In this document: positions 6,912 to 13,319 of the stretch, one piece after another
How positions within the stretch are numbered: the stretch's first letter is position 1
How the letters are laid out: each line of letters opens with the position of its first letter
Assembly (NCBI GenBank): GCA_049601975.1
Contig: JBMYRC010000086.1
Span: forward strand, 1-17,136
DNA length: 17,136 nt
Origin: UBA6544 sp049601975
GTDB taxonomy: Bacteria; Pseudomonadota; Alphaproteobacteria; UBA8366
Direction: 5' to 3'
Made by a program: the position numbers and the translations under genes
The notes under the pieces: model-generated
What the model was told of the DNA's origin: nothing
Database searches by the model: none
Seen by the model: the letters and a program-made list of their open reading frames with translations, nothing else

Positions 6912-7997
6912 ATGAAAGCCGCCGTATTACACGAAGTGGGACAACCGCTCGTCATAGAGGACGTCACCATCGACAAGCCGGGACCACGCGAAGTTTTGGT
7001 ACGCACGGCGGCAGCGGGCGTCTGTCACAGCGACCTGCATTTCGTCGAAGGGCTCTATCCGTATCGTATGCCGGTGGTACTGGGTCATGAATCGGCAGGA
7101 ATTGTCGAGCAAGTAGGGTCCGACGTCACCTATGTGAAGCCAGGTGATCACGTCATCACTTGTCTCTCCGCATTTTGCGGCCATTGCGAAGCTTGCACCA
7201 CGGGGCATCCTTCGATCTGTGATGGTCGTGAGACACGACGACGGCGGGATCAACCATCGCGCCTCATCCAAGCAGAGCGGCCAGTCTCTCAATTCGCCAA
7301 TCTCTCCTCCTTCGCAGAACAAATGCTGATCCACGAACATGCTTTAGTGAAGGTTCGCCAAGATATGCCCTTGGACAAGGCCGCCTTGATCGGCTGTGGC
7401 GTCACCACTGGCGTCGGCGCGGTTCATAACACGGCCAAGGTCGAAGTCGGCTCCACCGTTGCCGTAATCGGCTGCGGCGGCGTGGGCCTATCCTGCATCA
7501 ACGGCGCTTTCATCGCCGGGGCCGGGCGCATCATCGCGGTCGACAGGGTCGGCAGTAAACTTAACCTCGCCAAGCAATTCGGCGCGACCGATGTGGTCGA
7601 TGCGACGCAAGGCGACCCGGTGGAGCAAATCAAGGAAATGACTGGCGGTGGAGTGCATTATTCCTTCGAAGCCATCGGCTTGAAACGAACCACGGAACAG
7701 GCGTTCGAAATGTTGCGCCCGGGCGGCGCCGCGACCGTCATCGGTATGGTGCCATATGGCATGAAGATCGAAATTCACGCCGCTGATTTTCTGCAGGAAA
7801 AGAAATTGCTGGGCTGCGCCATGGGCTCAAACCGCTTCCGGGTCGATATGCCGCGTTATGTGGATTTCTATATGTCGGGTCGCTTGAAGTTGGACGATAT
7901 GCTCTCCGGGCACATCAAATTGGAGCAGGTCAACGAAGCGATGGACGCACTCAAAACCGGCGAAGTCGCGAGAAACGTAATCATTTTTGACACCTGA
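6912..7997 (+). CDS. Zinc-dependent alcohol dehydrogenase, MDR superfamily
   Basis: 361 residues from the ATG at 6912 with AGGGAG about 7 bases upstream. Catalytic zinc ligands are C38 (GVCHSDLH), H59 (GHES) and C162 (IGCGVTTG). The structural zinc site is intact: C89, C92, C95 and C103. The Rossmann motif G187-C-G-G-V-G192 with D211 (IAVDR) at the end of the second strand indicates NAD(H) rather than NADP(H). The long loop after C103 (arginine-rich, RETRRRRD) followed by the FANLSSFAEQML segment is typical of class III-like/aryl-alcohol dehydrogenases. It oxidises an alcohol or reduces an aldehyde in the cytoplasm. It lies 65 bp after the hydrolase and is likely the last gene of this run; an inverted repeat follows 50 bp after its stop. 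Confidence 0.92.
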   Translation: MKAAVLHEVGQPLVIEDVTIDKPGPREVLVRTAAAGVCHSDLHFVEGLYPYRMPVVLGHESAGIVEQVGSDVTYVKPGDHVITCLSAFCGHCEACTTGHPSICDGRETRRRRDQPSRLIQAERPVSQFANLSSFAEQMLIHEHALVKVRQDMPLDKAALIGCGVTTGVGAVHNTAKVEVGSTVAVIGCGGVGLSCINGAFIAGAGRIIAVDRVGSKLNLAKQFGATDVVDATQGDPVEQIKEMTGGGVHYSFEAIGLKRTTEQAFEMLRPGGAATVIGMVPYGMKIEIHAADFLQEKKLLGCAMGSNRFRVDMPRYVDFYMSGRLKLDDMLSGHIKLEQVNEAMDALKTGEVARNVIIFDT

Positions 7998-8046
7998 ACC
8001 GTTTTTACGTTTGTCGATTGTCTTTGACGCCGGAGTCTAAACAGGC

Positions 8047-8062
8047 GTTTACTAGGGTAAAC
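8047..8062. promoter_or_regulatory. Inverted repeat GTTTAC-N4-GTAAAC between adh and fliG
   Basis: A perfect 6-bp inverted repeat with a 4-base spacer (GTTTACTAGGGTAAAC). AGGC at 8043-8046 and GCCT at 8066-8069 extend it with a 3-base bulge. No T-run follows, so a terminator is unlikely. A third GTTTAC lies at 8123-8128. The arrangement fits an operator for a dimeric regulator, or a stem in the 3' end of the adh transcript. The regulator is unknown. Confidence 0.4.
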
Positions 8063-8141
8063 AATGCCTTGAAAGGATAATAGTCGGCAGGTGGAATATA
8101 CTCACATTTCCAATAACTTGCTGTTTACTTTGGTTATTTAA

Positions 8142-8153
8142 GTAATCGATTAC
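8142..8153. promoter_or_regulatory. 12-bp perfect palindrome upstream of the first fliG
   Basis: GTAATCGATTAC is fully self-complementary and lies 42 bp before the fliG start, just outside the repeated block. It is absent upstream of the second copy, so the two copies may be controlled differently. It could be an operator; no partner is identifiable from the window. Confidence 0.35.
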
Positions 8154-8163
8154 CCTCACGGAT

Positions 8164-9202
8164 GGGGTATTCGGGAATTGTTACGTAGGTAAGCTATGCG
8201 CGTTCGGACAGACTATCGTAGTCTCAGTGGCATTGAGAAAGCGGCAATATTCATGCTGTCGCTCGATGAAGAGCACGCCGCCCAAATGTTCGAAAACATG
8301 GGCGATGAGGAAATTCGCGAGATCTCTCAGGGCATGGCGAACCTCGGCGCGGCCAGCTCCGAGATTGTCGAAAGGCTTTATGTGGAGTTTGCTGAACAGA
8401 TATCTTCAACCGGCTCGCTCGTCGGCACACCGGAAAGCACGGAACGATTGCTCTCCAAAGTCATCGGTGGTGAGCGCGTCACCCAGATCATGGAAGAGCT
8501 GCGTGGCCCAGCTGGACGCACGATGTGGGATAAGCTCGCTAATGTGAACGAGCATGTCCTCGCCAACTATCTCAAGAACGAATATCCGCAGACGGTCGCG
8601 GTCATCATCACCAAGATTCGACCGGATCACGCGGCGCGTGTGCTGGCGGCCTTCCCGGAGACTTTTTCTTTGGAAGTCATCAACCGCATGCTGCGGATGG
8701 AAGCAGTACAGAAAGAAGTAGTCGACGATATCGAGCGTACTTTACGTAGCGAATTCATGTCGAACCTGGCGCGCACCCAACGCCGCGACAGTCACGAGAT
8801 GGTTGCTGAAATCTTCAACGGCCTCGACCGATCGACCGAGAACCAGTTCATGACCATGCTGGAAGAACGGAACCGCGACGCGGCCGAGAAGATCCGCCAG
8901 CTCATGTTCACCTTCGACGATCTCGCGACGGTTGACCCGGCCGGTGTGCAGATGATCCTGCGCGCCGTCGACAAGGATAAACTGGGAACCGCGCTCAAAG
9001 GCGCTTCGGACGCCCTCTCCGGATTGTTTTTTGAGAACATGTCCGAACGCGCGGCGAAAATCCTCAAGGAGGACATGGCGGCTATGGGTCCGGTTCGGAT
9101 GCGCGATGTTGAGGAGGCCCAGGTTGAAATCGTCGCAATCGCCAAAGATCTTGCCGATAAGGGCGAGATCATCATCTCCGAAGGCGGCGGCGAAGACGAG
9201 CT
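8164..9202 (+). repeat. Direct repeat unit 1 (1039 bp, contains fliG copy 1)
   Basis: Base-by-base reading shows no mismatch with 9412-10450. Identity starts at GGGGTATTCGGG, 32 bp before the fliG start, and ends at the second base of the fourth-last codon (counting the stop). The flanks on both sides are unrelated to those of unit 2. There are no terminal inverted repeats, target duplications or transposase. Confidence 0.97.
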
Positions 9203-9212
9203 TGTATATTAG
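8196..9212 (+). CDS. fliG: Flagellar motor switch protein FliG, copy 1
   Basis: 338 residues, the normal FliG length. An in-frame TAA at 8190-8192 fixes the ATG at 8196; the ribosome site (TAGGTAAG) is modest. FliG forms the rotor part of the C-ring, binding FliF through its N-terminal domain and MotA through its C-terminal domain. Visible features are LSGIEKAAIFMLSL (N domain, residues 10-23), NEYPQTVAV (128-136, the EHPQ motif with Tyr for His), LMFTFDDL (236-243) and the torque helix with K268, R285, E292, D293 and R301. These match the five charged residues known from E. coli, so the motor function looks intact. The C-terminus is GGEDELVY with codons ctt gta tat. No other flagellar gene is near, although fliG usually lies beside fliF and fliH. 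The protein is identical to copy 2. Confidence 0.97.
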   Translation: MRVRTDYRSLSGIEKAAIFMLSLDEEHAAQMFENMGDEEIREISQGMANLGAASSEIVERLYVEFAEQISSTGSLVGTPESTERLLSKVIGGERVTQIMEELRGPAGRTMWDKLANVNEHVLANYLKNEYPQTVAVIITKIRPDHAARVLAAFPETFSLEVINRMLRMEAVQKEVVDDIERTLRSEFMSNLARTQRRDSHEMVAEIFNGLDRSTENQFMTMLEERNRDAAEKIRQLMFTFDDLATVDPAGVQMILRAVDKDKLGTALKGASDALSGLFFENMSERAAKILKEDMAAMGPVRMRDVEEAQVEIVAIAKDLADKGEIIISEGGGEDELVY

Positions 9213-9411
9213 CGCCGCATACGCCATCGACGCAGCGATCATCTCTCTCATATTTGGTATCGCGAGACTTTAATTTTCTCTCAAGCTCGGCTAGACTCCG
9301 ATGTTGAAGGGTTTTCGCGATAGATTGATCGTCTGATCGGTCAAATCTCACCGCTGTTAACCCTTTTGTCAGGTTGGGCTCATAATCTCGGAATTAAACA
9401 TCCGCCGACGC
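9213..9411. promoter_or_regulatory. Spacer between the two fliG genes with nested inverted repeats
   Basis: This unique spacer has AAGGGTT (9307-9313) paired with AACCCTT (9359-9365), the latter running into TTTG. Inside it GATTGATC (9323-9330) can pair as RNA with GATCGGTC (9335-9342) around GTCT, using two G-U pairs. It may end transcription of copy 1 or structure the leader of copy 2. GCTCATAA at 9378-9385 resembles a flagellar sigma-28 -10 element, but no properly spaced -35 is seen. Nothing coding is apparent. Confidence 0.35.
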
Positions 9412-10450
9412 GGGGTATTCGGGAATTGTTACGTAGGTAAGCTATGCGCGTTCGGACAGACTATCGTAGTCTCAGTGGCATTGAGAAAGCGGCAATATTC
9501 ATGCTGTCGCTCGATGAAGAGCACGCCGCCCAAATGTTCGAAAACATGGGCGATGAGGAAATTCGCGAGATCTCTCAGGGCATGGCGAACCTCGGCGCGG
9601 CCAGCTCCGAGATTGTCGAAAGGCTTTATGTGGAGTTTGCTGAACAGATATCTTCAACCGGCTCGCTCGTCGGCACACCGGAAAGCACGGAACGATTGCT
9701 CTCCAAAGTCATCGGTGGTGAGCGCGTCACCCAGATCATGGAAGAGCTGCGTGGCCCAGCTGGACGCACGATGTGGGATAAGCTCGCTAATGTGAACGAG
9801 CATGTCCTCGCCAACTATCTCAAGAACGAATATCCGCAGACGGTCGCGGTCATCATCACCAAGATTCGACCGGATCACGCGGCGCGTGTGCTGGCGGCCT
9901 TCCCGGAGACTTTTTCTTTGGAAGTCATCAACCGCATGCTGCGGATGGAAGCAGTACAGAAAGAAGTAGTCGACGATATCGAGCGTACTTTACGTAGCGA
10001 ATTCATGTCGAACCTGGCGCGCACCCAACGCCGCGACAGTCACGAGATGGTTGCTGAAATCTTCAACGGCCTCGACCGATCGACCGAGAACCAGTTCATG
10101 ACCATGCTGGAAGAACGGAACCGCGACGCGGCCGAGAAGATCCGCCAGCTCATGTTCACCTTCGACGATCTCGCGACGGTTGACCCGGCCGGTGTGCAGA
10201 TGATCCTGCGCGCCGTCGACAAGGATAAACTGGGAACCGCGCTCAAAGGCGCTTCGGACGCCCTCTCCGGATTGTTTTTTGAGAACATGTCCGAACGCGC
10301 GGCGAAAATCCTCAAGGAGGACATGGCGGCTATGGGTCCGGTTCGGATGCGCGATGTTGAGGAGGCCCAGGTTGAAATCGTCGCAATCGCCAAAGATCTT
10401 GCCGATAAGGGCGAGATCATCATCTCCGAAGGCGGCGGCGAAGACGAGCT
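9412..10450 (+). repeat. Direct repeat unit 2 (1039 bp, contains fliG copy 2)
   Basis: Identical to 8164-9202 at an offset of 1248 bp. The left boundary is abrupt: the base before it is C here and T in unit 1, with no similarity further out. On the right, three third-position differences follow within nine bases, then unrelated sequence. Confidence 0.97.
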
Positions 10451-10460
10451 CGTCTACTAG
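9444..10460 (+). CDS. fliG: Flagellar motor switch protein FliG, copy 2
   Basis: The 338-residue product is identical to copy 1, with the same start context (TAA immediately upstream at 9438-9440, ATG at 9444) and the same conserved motor residues. The only coding differences are synonymous and fall in the last three sense codons: ctc gtc tac here against ctt gta tat in copy 1, both ending in TAG. The GC-ending codons fit the surrounding genome better. The gene ends 11 bp from the stop of the convergent HupE-like gene. The upstream region differs from that of copy 1, so the two could be expressed under different conditions while giving the same protein. Dosage of the rotor protein or simple redundancy are both possible. 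Confidence 0.97.
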   Translation: MRVRTDYRSLSGIEKAAIFMLSLDEEHAAQMFENMGDEEIREISQGMANLGAASSEIVERLYVEFAEQISSTGSLVGTPESTERLLSKVIGGERVTQIMEELRGPAGRTMWDKLANVNEHVLANYLKNEYPQTVAVIITKIRPDHAARVLAAFPETFSLEVINRMLRMEAVQKEVVDDIERTLRSEFMSNLARTQRRDSHEMVAEIFNGLDRSTENQFMTMLEERNRDAAEKIRQLMFTFDDLATVDPAGVQMILRAVDKDKLGTALKGASDALSGLFFENMSERAAKILKEDMAAMGPVRMRDVEEAQVEIVAIAKDLADKGEIIISEGGGEDELVY

Positions 10461-10471
10461 CTCTAATTAAG

Positions 10472-11599
10472 CTACAGCAAGCGCCCTACCAACCAGTACG
10501 CACCGGCAAAACCGATGACGACCGATGCCGGTTGCACGATCCTATTCCTGTACCAAGGTCGGTCGCGAAACCAGAGGCCGGTGGCGAGGAAGGCAATGGC
10601 GATGACCGCCAATTGACCCAATTCGACGCCGACATTAAAGGCGATCAAACCATTCACGAAGTCGTCCCGCTCAAGGCCGATTTCATGCAGGACCCCAGCA
10701 AACCCGAGACCGTGTATTAGCCCAAAGCCGAACACCAGATAAGGCCGCCACGGGGTCAGACGTTCGGTTAGTAAATTCTCCACCGCTACGAACACGATAG
10801 ACGCCGCGATCAAGGGCTCGACGATCGACGGCGATACGGCGACGACACCATATAGCCCCAGCCCCAAGGTCACCGAGTGCGCGACGGTAAATGATGTCAC
10901 CTGTATCAACAGCGGACGAATATGCGCGCTCAATAAATAGAGACCGAGGACGAACAGGATATGATCGAGACCCAAAGGCAAAATATGGGTAAAACCGAGC
11001 ACCAGATATTGCTGGAAAACCTCGAAAACACCTCGTTCAGGAGCACCGGTGACGGGAATGGCGTCGCTTTGCTTACCGTCTTTGAGCCAAAACGCGACCA
11101 TCTTTTCGTGGCCTGCTTGCTTGACCCGCAGCACGCTGGAGCCAAAAGCGGTATCGTACCGCCAGCGGAAATTTGGAGTGCCATTTGGCGTTCGCCCAGT
11201 GACATATATGGTCGTCGCCCGTGGCAGTGACAGGTCCCCCACCGGCGGCACCTCGATCCGATCCAATTGAAGTTCGGAGCGGGCATCGTCGAAGGAAACT
11301 TCGATCCCGGCCAGCCAGCGCGGTCCGAATGCGCGGAACTTTTTCTCTAAGTCGGCGGGTGGAAGCGCACGCAAGTCATCATAAAGCTGGGCTTCTGGTG
11401 AATTCTCTGTATCGCTGTGATCTGGGCCAATTCCCGCCAACAAAACTTCCGCATTCGCCTTGATCTTGATCTCAAAGCGTCCGTCCTGCCCGAAATTTGC
11501 AGTCGCAATCGCCGGCCGAATCTCATGCGCCGACGCCGGTAATGCACAAGCGAAACACAGGAACAAAATCAACGCGCCGACCGCCCGCAAGCTACTCAT
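10472..11599 (-). CDS. HupE/UreJ-family membrane protein with N-terminal periplasmic domain
   Basis: 375 residues from the ATG at 11599; GAAAGGC lies about 8 bases upstream, and the start gives a clear Sec signal peptide (MSSLRAVGALILFLCFACA, cut after ASA at about residue 24). Longer in-frame starts lose this. Residues about 25-195 form a soluble domain. From about 200 a hydrophobic region with six or so membrane segments carries the HupE/UreJ histidines: GFTHILPLGLDHILFVLG, VAHSVTLGLG and HGLGFAG. Members of this family are linked to nickel or cobalt uptake for hydrogenase and urease; this two-domain type is common in genomes without either. The divergent neighbour encodes an exported DUF4198-type protein, supporting metal handling (inference). 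Only a short gap separates its end from fliG. Confidence 0.88.
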   Translation of the reverse strand: MSSLRAVGALILFLCFACALPASAHEIRPAIATANFGQDGRFEIKIKANAEVLLAGIGPDHSDTENSPEAQLYDDLRALPPADLEKKFRAFGPRWLAGIEVSFDDARSELQLDRIEVPPVGDLSLPRATTIYVTGRTPNGTPNFRWRYDTAFGSSVLRVKQAGHEKMVAFWLKDGKQSDAIPVTGAPERGVFEVFQQYLVLGFTHILPLGLDHILFVLGLYLLSAHIRPLLIQVTSFTVAHSVTLGLGLYGVVAVSPSIVEPLIAASIVFVAVENLLTERLTPWRPYLVFGFGLIHGLGFAGVLHEIGLERDDFVNGLIAFNVGVELGQLAVIAIAFLATGLWFRDRPWYRNRIVQPASVVIGFAGAYWLVGRLL

Positions 11600-11625
11600 A
11601 ACATTGCCTTTCAATACGAGTTTGA

Positions 11626-11686
11626 AGATACTTATAAGGCGGTCGTCATAGCGAAACAAACCCTCGACGGCATAACGAAAGTATCT
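11626..11686. promoter_or_regulatory. Divergent control region with 8-bp inverted repeat
   Basis: AGATACTT (11626-11633) and AAGTATCT (11679-11686) are perfect inverted copies 45 bp apart in the 93-bp gap between the divergent hupE-like and DUF4198 genes. The left arm overlaps an 8-bp palindrome, CTTATAAG (11631-11638). The right arm ends 6 bp before the DUF4198 ATG. Paired operators for one regulator of both genes, possibly metal-responsive, is the simplest reading; it does not match the NikR half-site I know. Confidence 0.4.
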
Positions 11687-11692
11687 CCCTAA

Positions 11693-12496
11693 ATGATCTA
11701 TCGGATTCCAGCTTTTTCTCTCATCTGCACGTTGTTTTTGGGCATCGCCACCGCGAATGCACACGAATTTTGGCTAGAGCCGAACACCTACGCTCCCAAG
11801 GCGAAAGAAGAGGTGGGAATCCTCATGAAAGTCGGTCAGCGGTTTAGCGGTGCCCTGTATCCCTATCTTTCCGAGCGCTTTTTTAAGTTCACGGCTGAGC
11901 AAAACGGCGCCGCCAGGACAGTCGAGGGACTCGACGGTGATGACGACCCGGCTGTGAAATTGGCGTTCCCTGAAGAACGTTTAGCGATCCTCGCCTATCA
12001 CTCAAAATTTTTCGATCTCAATTACGAAAAGATGGCCAAGTTCGAAAAATTTCTCGGGGATACGGGATCGGATAAAATCCTTGCCCGGCACCGGGCTGCC
12101 GGGAAACCGGAGACCGGTATCGACGAGCGCTATTACCGGGCGGCGAAGCTCCTATTGAATGTCGGCGGCAACGCCATGGGCGAGGACCGCTTCACCGGTA
12201 TGCCACTGGAACTGGTCGCGGAGCGCAATCCCTACGGATTGACCTCGGGTGAAGAATTGCCCGTGCGCCTGTTCTATGAAGGAAAGCCGATTGCGGATAT
12301 CTTGATCATCGCCTTCGAGAAATCCAACCCTGAAGCCTTGCAAAAACGGCGCACGGATAAGGATGGCCGGGCGATGATTCCGCTACCGACTTCGGGTGCA
12401 TGGTTACTCAACGCAGTACATCTGATTGAACCAGCACCGGATGACGGCGTCCACTGGGTCAGCCTATGGGCGTCGATGACCTTCGAGCGACCCTAG
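11693..12496 (+). CDS. Exported DUF4198-type protein, putative metal-uptake component
   Basis: 267 residues. The ATG at 11693 begins a Sec signal peptide (MIYRIPAFSLICTLFLGIA, cut after ANA at about residue 23), leaving a mature protein that starts HEFWLEP, the hallmark opening of DUF4198 proteins, where this histidine becomes the N-terminal residue and is thought to contact metal. The C-terminal part (LTSGEELPVRLFYEGKPIAD to the end) is beta-rich and Ig/carboxypeptidase-regulatory-like, also typical. The family is annotated as a periplasmic component linked to nickel or cobalt uptake. No good Shine-Dalgarno is visible (CTCCCTAA precedes ATG). It is divergent from the HupE-like gene and ends 3 bp from the convergent SDR gene. 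Confidence 0.85.
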   Translation: MIYRIPAFSLICTLFLGIATANAHEFWLEPNTYAPKAKEEVGILMKVGQRFSGALYPYLSERFFKFTAEQNGAARTVEGLDGDDDPAVKLAFPEERLAILAYHSKFFDLNYEKMAKFEKFLGDTGSDKILARHRAAGKPETGIDERYYRAAKLLLNVGGNAMGEDRFTGMPLELVAERNPYGLTSGEELPVRLFYEGKPIADILIIAFEKSNPEALQKRRTDKDGRAMIPLPTSGAWLLNAVHLIEPAPDDGVHWVSLWASMTFERP

Positions 12497-12499
12497 CGA

Positions 12500-13279
12500 C
12501 TACCGGCTAACCCGTCCGGCGGAAACACCACCATCGACCATGTACACGCCGCCAGTACAGAACGAGCTGTCGTCGGAACCGAGGAACAGCATCAATTTCG
12601 CAACTTCTTCCGGCTCGCCGTAACGCTGCAAAGGTGTGTGCCGGGCCATCGGCCGGTTCGAGCGGTCGCCGGTCGGCAATCCCGCCTGTTCCTCAATTGA
12701 CGACATCATCCGCGTGTCGATGGGGGAAGGGTTCACCGTATTGACCCGGATATCGTCGGGTGCCCCTTCCATCGCCGCCGTCCGCATCAAGCCGATTACC
12801 GCGTGCTTCGACGTCACATAGGCAGACATGCCGCCGACCGCACGAATACCCGCCGTCGACGACGTAATCACGATGCTACCGCCGCCGCCCTTGCTCATCA
12901 CCGGCAAAATCGATTTAAGGCCGAGGAAGACCCCCCGCACATTGACGTCGATCACCTTGTCGAACATCTCCAGGGGATAATCGACTATGGAGGTAATCTG
13001 GCCTTCAATCCCGGCGTTGAGGATCGCGATATCTACGCCGCCGAAGCGTTCGACGGTGGCGGCGACAAAGGCTTCACTCTCTGCTGGGTCGGCAACGTTC
13101 GCGACCATATGCGTTGCATTTTCCTCACCGATCTCCGACACCACGCCCCGTAAAGCGTCGCCGTCGATATCGACGAGCATGACCTTGCCGCCCTCAGCCG
13201 CGAAAAGCTTCGCCACAGCTTTGCCAATCCCACCGGAACCGCCGGTGATGATCGCGACCTTACCATCCAATTTACCCAT
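12500..13279 (-). CDS. Short-chain dehydrogenase/reductase (NAD-type)
   Basis: 259 residues from the ATG at 13279, with GGAG 6-7 bases upstream. Classical SDR features: cofactor motif TGGSGGIG (12-19), D37 in MLVDIDG favouring NAD(H), NAG (88-90), N113, catalytic S141, Y154 and K158 (YVTSK). The PSPIDTRM segment replaces the usual PG; the C-terminal FCTGGVYMVDGG is normal. It oxidises or reduces an alcohol/ketone in the cytoplasm. It is the last gene of the minus-strand operon, 40 bp after the amidohydrolase, so it probably handles a product of the Rieske/amidohydrolase steps. Its stop is 3 bp from that of the convergent DUF4198 gene. Confidence 0.93.
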   Translation of the reverse strand: MGKLDGKVAIITGGSGGIGKAVAKLFAAEGGKVMLVDIDGDALRGVVSEIGEENATHMVANVADPAESEAFVAATVERFGGVDIAILNAGIEGQITSIVDYPLEMFDKVIDVNVRGVFLGLKSILPVMSKGGGGSIVITSSTAGIRAVGGMSAYVTSKHAVIGLMRTAAMEGAPDDIRVNTVNPSPIDTRMMSSIEEQAGLPTGDRSNRPMARHTPLQRYGEPEEVAKLMLFLGSDDSSFCTGGVYMVDGGVSAGRVSR

Positions 13280-13319
13280 GTTTATCTCCGTTTCTTTTCA
13301 TTGTTGCGCCGTGTCCGAA

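Noticed and set aside
8069..8102. Sigma-70 promoter TTGAAA...TATACT before fliG copy 1
   Set aside because: The boxes are good individually but the spacer is 22 bases, too long for normal recognition.
8742..9251. 169-residue minus-strand frame overlapping fliG copy 1
   Set aside because: It lies antisense to a well-conserved gene, and its start lies beyond the repeat, so it is not preserved in copy 2.
9357..9385. Sigma-28-type flagellar promoter upstream of fliG copy 2
   Set aside because: GCTCATAA matches the -10 consensus at six of eight bases, but the -35 match is poor and the spacing is off by one or two bases.
8161..10460. Insertion sequence or phage duplication explaining the fliG repeat
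   Set aside because: No transposase, terminal inverted repeats, target-site duplication or integrase is visible; the repeat follows gene boundaries.
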